DNA from: Pseudomonadota bacterium
GTDB lineage: Bacteria > Pseudomonadota > Alphaproteobacteria > Rhizobiales > Rhizobiaceae
DNA: 64,000 bases
NCBI GenBank assembly: GCA_023457435.1
Contig: JAEWLS010000026.1
Coordinates: forward strand, 1 to 64,000
Direction of reading: 5' to 3'
Both the position numbers and the translations under genes were made by a program. Below, in pieces: positions 47,391 through 55,807 of the stretch (position 1 is its first letter; each line of letters begins with the position of its first letter). The notes beneath the pieces are model-generated. The model searched no databases and was not told where the DNA came from. It saw nothing but the letters and a program-made list of their open reading frames with translations.

Positions 47391-48368
47391 CTATCGGCCG
47401 AGAATATCAGCCACCTGCTTGAAAAATACACTCTTCTCGCCGCGAACTAACTGCCGAAATGCAGCTTGGTCATTCCAAGTAACGGAGGGTTCATCTAGCG
47501 CCGCCCTTATTCTTCGATAAAGAGAGCCAGACCCAACATCCTCAGTCGAGAAACGATAGTAATTCGGTATAGGGTAATCGTAGTAGTATGCTGCAGCACC
47601 CCGATTATGTATGAAGATAGTGCAGCCGCTACCGGCAGCCTCTCGCGGCATACACTCGCGTCCTGGAAAGTGGCTAAAATCGACGTAGAGTAACGTTTCT
47701 CTGAAAGTGCACCATACATCCCGCCGTGTAAGTCCGGCTATGGCCTGCGCCTTAAGGTCGGGATGGCGTAGAAAAAACTCGGCAGCGAGAGCAGCCCCCT
47801 TTTTGGGGTTATAGGCTATGCCCAGCCCTTTGTTCGGCTGTCGTGAACGCCATGTTGTGAACTGATCGTCAGTGTAATCAGACAGGAGGTAAGGCCGCTC
47901 GGCCCCGCTCTTGCCTATCGCAGTTCGGGCGTACTGAGTGGGACAAAAATGGATAAGCTCAGTATCTGCAAAGAATTGATCGTGAAAACCCTTATCTCGC
48001 AACTTGCTGCTTGCATGATAGGCATTGTCCACCGCCAGCCACCATATAGCGACGCGGGATGGCCTAAACATGCTGTAGAGTGATGCGCGCACCTCCGGTA
48101 CTACGACAAGGTGCGTAGGTGTCGATTTCCAACCTCTGGACGGAATTGGGTTGTACTTGTCGTACGCAGACAGGCACGGGTTCGCAGTCGGCTGTTTGCA
48201 GACTACGTGATCCCCCATTACGGCGATCTCACCGCCACCACCGTAATACGCAATCTCGGTTTCTACGCCGGCCAGATTGAAAGCGTGCGCAAGCTGATGT
48301 ATCGCCTGCGGCCCTCCGGTGATCGCTACCGGACATAGAAGTGTAGCAGTGCGTATATCAGAAAGCAT
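47391..48368 (-). CDS. Uncharacterised glycosyltransferase-like protein
   Basis: A 325-residue protein. The opening PVAITGGPQAIHQLAHAFN looks like the glycine-rich N-terminal loop of GT-B enzymes, and FPGRECMPREAAGSGC resembles the donor-site segment near the C-terminus. No firm family is recognised. It lies 12 bp before the FkbM gene on the same strand and downstream of the RTX gene's terminator, so it is probably transcribed from its own promoter or weak read-through. Confidence 0.6.
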   Translation of the reverse strand: MLSDIRTATLLCPVAITGGPQAIHQLAHAFNLAGVETEIAYYGGGGEIAVMGDHVVCKQPTANPCLSAYDKYNPIPSRGWKSTPTHLVVVPEVRASLYSMFRPSRVAIWWLAVDNAYHASSKLRDKGFHDQFFADTELIHFCPTQYARTAIGKSGAERPYLLSDYTDDQFTTWRSRQPNKGLGIAYNPKKGAALAAEFFLRHPDLKAQAIAGLTRRDVWCTFRETLLYVDFSHFPGRECMPREAAGSGCTIFIHNRGAAAYYYDYPIPNYYRFSTEDVGSGSLYRRIRAALDEPSVTWNDQAAFRQLVRGEKSVFFKQVADILGR

Positions 48369-48380
48369 TATTCAACAACC

Positions 48381-48410
48381 AAAAAGAAAGGGGCCTTACG
48401 GCCCCTTTCC
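48381..48410 (-). terminator. Rho-independent terminator of the RTX gene
   Basis: On the minus strand a perfect 10-bp stem (GGAAAGGGGCC ... GGCCCCTTTC) with a four-base loop is followed by a run of five T. It lies about 20 bp after the RTX stop, giving the gene a single-cistron transcript. Confidence 0.88.
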
Positions 48411-48429
48411 AAGTCAACAGAGAATTCGA

Positions 48430-49650
48430 TTACACAACAATGTAATCGGCTGCTGTGAACGTCGTTACACCTGTGAGCTCGACGTCATAGTTACCGTCCG
48501 CGTCGATATCAACGCGGATGTTTCCACCCACAACCTGCGTGACCGGGGCGTTAGTAGTGACGATCAGCTTGTCGGCGCCGGCAGTGTTGAAGTCGGTGAC
48601 GACCGCAAGTACGGAGTCAGCGAGGTTGCCACCGGTGCGGAAGTCGAAGATGTCCGTGCCGCCGCCGCCAGTGATGGTATCGAGATCACCGCCGTAGAAA
48701 ACGTCAGCGCCGAGTCCACCAACAACGGAGTCCGCGGCAGCGTCGCCACCACTGTAGACTGTGTTTGCGCCGTCGCCGGTCACGATGGTGTCGTTACCCG
48801 CACCGCCGCCGATTGTGTCGTTGCCGACGCCAGCGGTGATGCTGTCATTGCCGTCACCACCGTACCCGAGGTTCGCACCAGCTGCGAGGGCAATATTATC
48901 GTTGCCCGCGCCACCGTAGGCAGTGTCAGCGTCTGCACCACCGGTGTAGGTGTCATTGCCAGCACCACCGTAAACGATGTTTGCGCCGGTTCCGCCGACC
49001 ATTACGTCGTCACCATCGCCACCGCCAATCGTATCCGCGTCAGCGCCACCAGTTAGGGTGTCTTTACCTGCACCGCCGTAGATTACGTTATTGCCAGCGC
49101 CGCCCGTGACAATGTCGTCTCCATCACCAGCGGTGATGACGTCATTGCCGCCGTCGCCGGCGATCACATCGTTTCCAGCACCGCCGCCGATCGTATCGGC
49201 ATCATCGCCACCATTGATGGTGTCCTTACCGGCGCCGCCATAGATCATGTCGCTGCCCGTGCCGCCATCGATGGAATCGTCGCCATCGCCACCCCACAGA
49301 GTGTCGTTGCCGGCATCGCCATCGAGCGTGTCGTTCTCGGTGCCACCATACACGACGTCGGCAGCGTCACCCGTGGTGATCGAGTCGGAACCAGCGCCAC
49401 CGCCGACCGTGCTGCTTCCCGTCGAGGCGGGCGCAACTAGGAAGTCGTTGCCGTTACCGAAATAGATTTCAGAAGCCCCAGCACCAACAGCGAGATACAC
49501 GCTGTCATTACCGTCGCCGGCAAGAACCGCGTCCTTCTTACCATCAGCACCGAGGGTGATGGAATCGTCGCCAGCGAGACCACCGATGAGGTCTTCCGCG
49601 CTGCTGTCGTTGATCGTATCATTACCGGCTGTGCCGTTAATGTTAGCCAT
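48430..49650 (-). CDS. RTX calcium-binding repeat protein, putative T1SS substrate
   Basis: A 406-residue protein made almost wholly of glycine/aspartate nonapeptide repeats (forms such as GGAGNDTIG, GGDGDDSID), more than twenty from residue 5 to about 330. A non-repeat C-terminal 75 residues (FDFRTGGNLADSV, ending TAADYIVV) fits an uncleaved type I secretion signal. No protease, lipase or other catalytic domain exists. A strong AAGGAGAGG site precedes the ATG. It should fold outside the cell on binding calcium and could act as a surface-layer, adhesion or matrix protein. The T1SS genes 4.5 kb away are the likely exporter. Confidence 0.9.
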   Translation of the reverse strand: MANINGTAGNDTINDSSAEDLIGGLAGDDSITLGADGKKDAVLAGDGNDSVYLAVGAGASEIYFGNGNDFLVAPASTGSSTVGGGAGSDSITTGDAADVVYGGTENDTLDGDAGNDTLWGGDGDDSIDGGTGSDMIYGGAGKDTINGGDDADTIGGGAGNDVIAGDGGNDVITAGDGDDIVTGGAGNNVIYGGAGKDTLTGGADADTIGGGDGDDVMVGGTGANIVYGGAGNDTYTGGADADTAYGGAGNDNIALAAGANLGYGGDGNDSITAGVGNDTIGGGAGNDTIVTGDGANTVYSGGDAAADSVVGGLGADVFYGGDLDTITGGGGTDIFDFRTGGNLADSVLAVVTDFNTAGADKLIVTTNAPVTQVVGGNIRVDIDADGNYDVELTGVTTFTAADYIVV

Positions 49651-49870
49651 TGTAGTTCCTCTCCTTAGCTAAGAGAATTCAGTCCCTTCCGCGGCCCATC
49701 CGGAACGCATCGGTGCAGGGTCTAGCACGGTGCCGGGTATCGCGAAAGAGTGATTTCCTGTCAATCTCAAGCAACACAAGGCCTCGCACGGCCCCTTCGA
49801 TATTGGCGATATGTTGCAATAATGTGCCGCATTTGCGGCAAAACGAAAAATGCCGCCACCTTGCCGCCGT
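49651..49870 (-). promoter_or_regulatory. Leader and promoter region of the RTX gene
   Basis: A 220-bp gap upstream of the RTX ATG on the minus strand, with the palindrome CTTAGCTAAG next to the strong ribosome site. It also holds the end of transcription from the GT61 gene. GCCGCATTTGCGGC at about 49827-49840 forms a small inverted repeat that could be an operator or a weak terminator. Promoter boxes were not identified. Confidence 0.4.
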
Positions 49871-51052
49871 CTAGAGGCGGGATCGGCCGATTTCGGCCAT
49901 CAAAAGCGCGGCTTTGCGCGCTTCCGCCACGTCAATGCCCCAATCGGGATGGGCCGGGGCCGCGCCATCAAAGATCGTGCTCAGCCGTAAGAAGGCGTGA
50001 GGCAGGACCAAAGACCGATATAGGGCGCTATGCATGGGGCGCCAAGTGTCGGTCGGCTCCAGCTCGAGCACCGCTGCCGCGGGGCTGGCGAAGACAGCGT
50101 TGAACATGCCGGAGCCGGACGGGCCGACGATCACTGCGGCCTCGGCGAAGGCAGCCATGCGCTCGGCCAGAGGCATCGATTCCGGCGAAATCTCCTCGAA
50201 TCCCAGGGTTTGCAGCGCCGCGACGAGCTCGGATTCGTTGCGCATCACCCGGCGCGGGACGGCGGCGTTGAAGGCGCGGCGCGAAACGTAAAGCCGGCGA
50301 TGGGGCGCGGCGCCTGCCGCTGGCGCGAGATCGGCCAGGCGACGGCGCAGCGGCGCGCCCAAGATGTTCGACTGGGCGGCAAGCGAGGGCACGATCGCAT
50401 CGTCGAGCGCGTAGACGCGGGTGATGTCGTGCGCGACGATATTTCGGCCGGGGGCGAAGCGCGCGACGATCTCGACCATCCAGGGCTGCTCCTGCGGGGC
50501 GAGCAGCGCCCTGCCCGCGGTTTCCGGCAGCTCGTCGAGCAACAGCAGCTTGGGGAGGATGCGGAACAGCCAGGAGCCGTAATTGCGCGATTCGGTCGAG
50601 CCGAGGACGACGACAGGCTCAGTGATTCGAATCGGCTCGACATCGGCGAGGCCGAGCGATTCGCCATCGCGGACGAGCGCCGGCGTCGCCTTGTACTCCT
50701 GCGGGAAGGACGACAGCGCCGCGGAGACGTCGAACCACGGTTTTGGCAGCAGGAAGGTGTCGTTGAAGAGATGGGCGGCGTCGGGATCGAGAATCGCGCG
50801 CTGGCCGGCGAGCAGGACGCCGCGCGCATGCAGCGCATAGCGCGGGCGGGCGACGAGCGGCGCGGGAAGCTCGCCCGGATCCGGCGGCGAGCCGATCGGC
50901 AGGCGCCTGCCCTCGGCGGCGAGCGGCTCAGCATGCGCGGTGCGGATGGCGCTGACGCGGTCGGTCAGCCGGTGCCAGGCCGGCGGGCCGTTCCACAGCT
51001 CGGCGCCACCCGCGAAGGGCATGATGCGGCGGCCGGCAAGGCGCGACGGCAC
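49871..51052 (-). CDS. Glycosyltransferase family 61 protein
   Basis: A 393-residue protein of the DUF563/GT61 group. It has VVVLGSTESRNYGSWLFRI in the middle, RRLYVSRRAFNAAVPRRV, and the donor-site VIVGPSGSGMFNAVF followed by ELEPTDTW. The GTG at 51052, two bases after the sulfotransferase stop, is used as start; ATG at 51022 is an alternative. It closes the long glycan operon. Confidence 0.8.
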   Translation of the reverse strand: MPSRLAGRRIMPFAGGAELWNGPPAWHRLTDRVSAIRTAHAEPLAAEGRRLPIGSPPDPGELPAPLVARPRYALHARGVLLAGQRAILDPDAAHLFNDTFLLPKPWFDVSAALSSFPQEYKATPALVRDGESLGLADVEPIRITEPVVVLGSTESRNYGSWLFRILPKLLLLDELPETAGRALLAPQEQPWMVEIVARFAPGRNIVAHDITRVYALDDAIVPSLAAQSNILGAPLRRRLADLAPAAGAAPHRRLYVSRRAFNAAVPRRVMRNESELVAALQTLGFEEISPESMPLAERMAAFAEAAVIVGPSGSGMFNAVFASPAAAVLELEPTDTWRPMHSALYRSLVLPHAFLRLSTIFDGAAPAHPDWGIDVAEARKAALLMAEIGRSRL

Positions 51053-51054
51053 GG

Positions 51055-51723
51055 TCAGTGATGCAGCTGGCGCGCCATCGCCCGCTCGACGGCGGCGCGG
51101 TCGAACGTCTCGCCGAGGCGCTCTATGAGCGGGCGGAAGCCTTCCGGATCGCGGGCGTAGTCGTCGTAGCGGACCATGTAGCTGTCGCCCGGATGGGCGG
51201 CGGCATAGTCGGCATAAAGGCGGTCGCAGTCCTCGACCATCTGCAGGACCTTGGCGGTCTCGACGTCCTTCCACCAGGACGAACGGGCGACATCGGACGA
51301 ACGGCGCGTGTTGAAGACGATCTGGCACGGCGAAAAGAAGGTGCGCATGAAGTCCATCAGCTCGGGGAACTCGCCGTCCTCGACATCGTGGAAGCGGATC
51401 TCCTTGAAGCCGAGGATGCGCGGCGCCACCGGCGGCGGCTTCAGCACATGGTCGATGAAGGCGGCGGCGAGCGCCTCGCCGAACTGACGCGGCACGATCT
51501 CGTCGGCGCCGTACCACGGCCCGTGCGCCGGTATGGCACGGTCGCCCTTGTTGTAGCGCGTGTTGCGGGCGCGCTTCCACGAGCGGAACAGCGGATAGAT
51601 CGCGTTGTTGTTCTCGCCGCGGATGAAGGCGCCGGGCAGCGTCTGCAGGACGGTCTGCAGCAGCGTCGAGCCGGAGCGGCCATAGGTGACGATGACCACG
51701 AACTTGTCGAAACGCTTCGTCAT
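51055..51723 (-). CDS. Sulfotransferase family protein
   Basis: A 222-residue protein with the PAPS 5'-phosphosulfate loop VTYGRSGSTLLQTVL at residues about 12-26 and a 3'-phosphate region near FNTRRSSDVARSSWW. It would transfer sulfate to a glycan hydroxyl. An adenylylsulfate kinase, which makes PAPS, opens the same run of genes. The start overlaps the upstream stop by 4 bases. Confidence 0.82.
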   Translation of the reverse strand: MTKRFDKFVVIVTYGRSGSTLLQTVLQTLPGAFIRGENNNAIYPLFRSWKRARNTRYNKGDRAIPAHGPWYGADEIVPRQFGEALAAAFIDHVLKPPPVAPRILGFKEIRFHDVEDGEFPELMDFMRTFFSPCQIVFNTRRSSDVARSSWWKDVETAKVLQMVEDCDRLYADYAAAHPGDSYMVRYDDYARDPEGFRPLIERLGETFDRAAVERAMARQLHH

Positions 51724-53741
51724 GCGGCGGTGCCGATCGGTGTCAGGAGGTTGCGGTCGGTCAGGAGGCGGCGCAGCCCGTAGGCGGCGGTATCCAGCGG
51801 AATGATCTTGCCGTCCGGCACGCCGCGGGCGGCAAGCAGGCGGGCAGCGGCAGGCCCGGCGACGAAGGCGTGCACGGCATGCTCGTAGGCCACGAGCGCG
51901 GACAGCAGCGCCGCGGAATTCGGCCCGGCAAGACAGCTGTCCGGCACCACCGACAGCGTCAGCACGCCGTCGCTCTTGGCCTCGCCGGCGATCGTCAGAA
52001 ACACGCTCGAACCGAAGCAGACCAGCATGTCGTGGCCGCGCGCCAGCGCCATGCTGCGCGGGTGGAACTCCGAATCGAGGACCGGGATGCGGTTGCCCAT
52101 GTAGGCGAAGTGAGCGTTGGGCGAGCGGTTGAGGCTGTTGAGAGCGACGTTCTCCACGCCCGGCATCCCGGCCAGGTGCGCGCTTCGCGTCTGGCCTTCG
52201 ACATGCAGGGTCACGCGGGAAAGGCCCGAGAGCGTCTCGATGAAGGCGTTCAGCTCACGGCGCGACGGCTCGTCCGACTGGGTTTCGACGTCGACCGAGA
52301 CGAGGCAGCGCGCTGCGGCGCCGGGCAGATGCGGGAACGGCGCTACCGATTCGTAGCCGCACAGCTCGTCGGTCACGTAGGCGCGGGTGTCCTGCGGCGT
52401 CGGGCCGCGATAGGCCCGCGACGGATGCGACAGGATGCCGACGGACGGCGGGCGCACCCATGTCCGCATGAACGCGGCCAGGCGTCTCATCCGCCGTTGG
52501 CGCGGAACGCGTGGCTCGCGATGCCGCGCGGCATGCGGGACCGTCCAATGCTCGAGCCGACCGACGTCGCGGATCGCCCCTAGACCCGCCAGGGACGGCT
52601 CGGACAGGGCGAGCTTGTAGAGCGCGAGCGCCGGAACGATGACCAGGACACCCTCGGCGTTCTCGAAGGTGCGACGCGCGTGCCTTATGTCGCCGAAGAA
52701 GCGGCTGGCGTGATCGCTGCCGCGAATTTCGACAACAACAGGCGTATCTGTCTTCTGCGACAGCACGTCGAACAGCAAGCTGCGCAGATACGCGTCGCGC
52801 TCACGCGGCTGCAGCCCGTGCGAGATAACGACGTAGCGCGGGAACGCCACCTCGTAGACGGCGTCGATGTGCGACCGGAACAGCTCACGAAGCTCACCCA
52901 GCCCGATGGCGCGACCGGGAGCGCAAGGGTCGGAGGTCAGGCTGAGCGATCCGTCGTCGAGGTCGACGACGAGAAACCGCGGCGCGTGCGAGTGTTCCAG
53001 AGAGAGCACGTTGGCCCTACTGAAGAGTTTGGAATGCTTGCGTCGCATCCCCGCGACGATCTCGCCGGTCTTTCGTCGCGACAAGGCGACCATGCTTTCC
53101 GGCCGAACCCGATAGAGAAAGCCGGAATCGGGAACCCGGACCCCACGCAATCCCGCTTCCCGCAACGAAAGCCAGAACTCCCAGTCCTCGAGACCGAGCT
53201 TCATTGCCTCGTCGTAACGCTTTCCACTCCTGAACACCGACGCTCTCACGAGACTGCCGGCCTCACAGATGTTCCCGCGCAGATGGCGAAACGGATCGTC
53301 GGCAATCGCTGTCTCGCGAACATCGGCTGCCTCCAGCAGCGGTGTCAGACCGAACGCGTTGATGTCCGGAAACGCCCAGGCGGCATCGGGATCCGCGAGC
53401 AGCGCCTCCGAGAATTTCCGCATGGCGTAGGGCTCAAGACGATTGTCAGAATCCAGGAAGAAAATCGCTTCCAGGTCCGGGAAAAAGTCCAGCAGGACGG
53501 AGGCGCCGAGATTTCGCGCGGCAGACAGGCCCCCGTTGGCCTGGCGAAGGGTCATAACGCGGTCCGGGAAACGCTGCCGGAGCGACGTGAGAGCCCGCTG
53601 CGTCTCGTGCGACGGACAGCCGTCATCGACGACGACTACCTGACAAGGAAAGTCCAACTCTTGGAGACAGGCGGACTCGACCGCCTCGTAGACGAACTTG
53701 GAATGACCGTAGACCGGAACGACAATCCCGAGGCGGTTCAT
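51720..53741 (-). CDS. GT2-containing glycosyltransferase, two-part
   Basis: A 673-residue protein. Residues 1-240 form a GT2 module (GIVVPVYGHSKFVYEAVE, VVVDDGCPS, FFLDSDNRLEPYA). The remaining 430 residues are not assigned; they include RFLVVDLDDGSLSL and SVDVETQSDEPSRRELN and may be a second GT-B-like module. The ATG at 53741 overlaps the previous stop by 4 bases; the longer frame from 53870 is rejected. Confidence 0.8.
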   Translation of the reverse strand: MNRLGIVVPVYGHSKFVYEAVESACLQELDFPCQVVVVDDGCPSHETQRALTSLRQRFPDRVMTLRQANGGLSAARNLGASVLLDFFPDLEAIFFLDSDNRLEPYAMRKFSEALLADPDAAWAFPDINAFGLTPLLEAADVRETAIADDPFRHLRGNICEAGSLVRASVFRSGKRYDEAMKLGLEDWEFWLSLREAGLRGVRVPDSGFLYRVRPESMVALSRRKTGEIVAGMRRKHSKLFSRANVLSLEHSHAPRFLVVDLDDGSLSLTSDPCAPGRAIGLGELRELFRSHIDAVYEVAFPRYVVISHGLQPRERDAYLRSLLFDVLSQKTDTPVVVEIRGSDHASRFFGDIRHARRTFENAEGVLVIVPALALYKLALSEPSLAGLGAIRDVGRLEHWTVPHAARHREPRVPRQRRMRRLAAFMRTWVRPPSVGILSHPSRAYRGPTPQDTRAYVTDELCGYESVAPFPHLPGAAARCLVSVDVETQSDEPSRRELNAFIETLSGLSRVTLHVEGQTRSAHLAGMPGVENVALNSLNRSPNAHFAYMGNRIPVLDSEFHPRSMALARGHDMLVCFGSSVFLTIAGEAKSDGVLTLSVVPDSCLAGPNSAALLSALVAYEHAVHAFVAGPAAARLLAARGVPDGKIIPLDTAAYGLRRLLTDRNLLTPIGTAA

Positions 53742-55807
53742 CTGGCGATCTTCGAGCCGAGCCGAGAAAACCAGTGTCCCTTGGCACTCGGCGCTGCAAC
53801 CGAGACATCGATGCCATACCAACGACACCAGCCGAATGCCGTCGAGCCGGTCGTGCTCGCAACCATGCACACGAGGTCGGCAGGCTCGTTCAACGCCGTC
53901 TTCAGATCGAGCGCGATGTACTCCTCGACATCAGGCGAAACGACGAGTGACTTCGAAGCCAATACAAACCGCGGAAGGGAGACAGGGCGAACATCCGTCG
54001 CATTCGTCAACAGGGATGCGTACCGGGCCAGATCCGATGCCTCGGTGGACGCCTTGACCACCATAAGGCTGTATCTCGCCTCCGGGCCCTGAGGATGAGC
54101 GGTGCGAACCACCGCACCGAGCCTTGTCAGACCCGAAGGGAGAACGCCGGCAGCACGTATTCCGGCCACGTCGTCGATCACTGGATGGATCTGCATATGA
54201 TCCTCCGTGTCGGACACCTGGAAAACCGGGAAACCATTGGCCTGGGAGATTCGGACGCCCTCGGCGTTGCCAAAGATGTACTCCGCTCGGCTCTTCAACT
54301 CGGCGAACGGCACCCGCCGCGCGAACGCCGAAAAGGAACCTGCCGCGCCGAGCGGATCCGCAACTTCATACTCCACGCCGCGGACAACTATCTCTCCCGG
54401 TTTTCCTTTCACGACGAGTCCGAGGTCAAGCGGGCCGTCGACGGGCTCCTTGAGCCGCACATGGTGGACGTTGTCCCGAGTTGGAGCTGCAGGCAGCCTC
54501 GTCCAGCCCTTGAGAAGTTCAGACGCAGCGCCCTCCCACGCAGCCTCGACCGTCTGCCGAAGACCAACGCTATCAAACGCCGTCGAATCGTACGCGAACG
54601 CAGCGACGTCGGCCGCCTCGACCTGTGCGGTGTACCTGACAATCACGGCGACGGCATTAGGCGGAATCGCACCCTCGAGTTTCACTCCGCCGAGCTTCGA
54701 CTCCGAAACCCGCAGACCGACGTCGCCACGCGCCGATATCGTCAGCTGCCGGCTCCCTTCGTGCTGCGTTCTCAATCCCTCCTCAGCTGCGCCGAACAGA
54801 TACGAGCTCCGCTCGTCCACAAGCCGCAACGATCGACGCGACAGACGCTCCTTGGGCTGCAGGCGTGGCTCGAACACCTGCTGGCCCAGACCCTTCCATA
54901 TCTTCAACGCCAGTGAATTCCCGGGACTATGACCGAGACCGAAGCGTGAAGTCTTGTGTGCAGACCGGGAGAATATCGGTTTGCTGCCGCCCTGATCATG
55001 AAAAACCAGCGTAAGCAGCGCATCACCGTGCGCGGGACCGATGGGGTCCGCGAGCATCAGATCGTTCCAGCCCGCAGCGAGATCGCGGTATGCCACCTCC
55101 ATACGGGCGAGGCTGGCCGGCGCTGCAGCGACGCCGAGCGAGATGACCACCAAGCCAGGGTCATTCGACGGTTCGGCAACGTGCAGGCTAATGCCGCACA
55201 AGCCGGCGATGTCCGCAGGAATCCGCTGATCAAGGCTCAGGTCGGTGCTTGCCCGAACAGTGTCATCGGGCGGCACCTCGAAGGTCAGCACCCGCGTAGA
55301 ATAGCCGATGGCCTGAACCATCTGCCGTCCAAATCGCAGACTTGATTCTTGCCACTCGAACTCCTTGCGCAGTGCCGTGAGTGCCTCGTCACGCTCGGCC
55401 AGAGACGCAGTCAGACGCGTCAGCTCATGAAGAACCAGCCTGACCAGTTCGGAGGACAGCTGGTCGTGGCGGCTCTCGTCCGTATCCCAAGGCAAGACCT
55501 TCGGCGCCGGTGACTGGTTCGCCGAAAAGACTGAATGAAGGATCTTCGCGCCGTCGCCGGTGGACGGACCGGGCGCAACAATCAGCACGCCGTGTGGAAT
55601 GGCTGCGAGCCGGACGAAGCGACGATCCGCCGAAGACACCGAGGCGTAAAGACGTCCGTTCGCGTCGAACCGGGTTACGTGAAGCCCGAGACTATCGAGC
55701 TGCGCGTCCGGATCCGGATAATCCTCACCCACGAGGATCTGATACGGACTTCCGAAAAGGCCGCTTACGCTCGACGCGTCAACCTCAAGACCAACCTCAG
55801 CGACCAT
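53738..55807 (-). CDS. Large protein of unknown function in glycan operon
   Basis: A 689-residue protein I do not recognise. The start MVAEVGLEVDASSV has AAGGAAG ahead of it. Residues about 140-190 form a coiled-coil-like helix (LTASLAERDEALTALRKE). The rest appears beta-rich, in several sandwich-like segments (ISLHVAEPSNDPG, ISARGDVGLRVSESK). No signal peptide or membrane segment. Overlap with genes on both sides shows that it belongs to the operon; it could be a scaffold or binding protein for glycan assembly. Confidence 0.8.
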   Translation of the reverse strand: MVAEVGLEVDASSVSGLFGSPYQILVGEDYPDPDAQLDSLGLHVTRFDANGRLYASVSSADRRFVRLAAIPHGVLIVAPGPSTGDGAKILHSVFSANQSPAPKVLPWDTDESRHDQLSSELVRLVLHELTRLTASLAERDEALTALRKEFEWQESSLRFGRQMVQAIGYSTRVLTFEVPPDDTVRASTDLSLDQRIPADIAGLCGISLHVAEPSNDPGLVVISLGVAAAPASLARMEVAYRDLAAGWNDLMLADPIGPAHGDALLTLVFHDQGGSKPIFSRSAHKTSRFGLGHSPGNSLALKIWKGLGQQVFEPRLQPKERLSRRSLRLVDERSSYLFGAAEEGLRTQHEGSRQLTISARGDVGLRVSESKLGGVKLEGAIPPNAVAVIVRYTAQVEAADVAAFAYDSTAFDSVGLRQTVEAAWEGAASELLKGWTRLPAAPTRDNVHHVRLKEPVDGPLDLGLVVKGKPGEIVVRGVEYEVADPLGAAGSFSAFARRVPFAELKSRAEYIFGNAEGVRISQANGFPVFQVSDTEDHMQIHPVIDDVAGIRAAGVLPSGLTRLGAVVRTAHPQGPEARYSLMVVKASTEASDLARYASLLTNATDVRPVSLPRFVLASKSLVVSPDVEEYIALDLKTALNEPADLVCMVASTTGSTAFGWCRWYGIDVSVAAPSAKGHWFSRLGSKIAR

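Noticed and set aside
48430..49650. Regular short repeats that could suggest a CRISPR array
   Set aside because: The periodicity is in codons for glycine/aspartate nonapeptides within one uninterrupted reading frame; there are no conserved repeats with unique spacers and no cas genes.
51053..51580. Extension of the GT61 frame upstream of 51052
   Set aside because: The extra 176 codons overlap the sulfotransferase in another frame and are Arg/Pro-rich; the GTG two bases after the sulfotransferase stop is the natural start.
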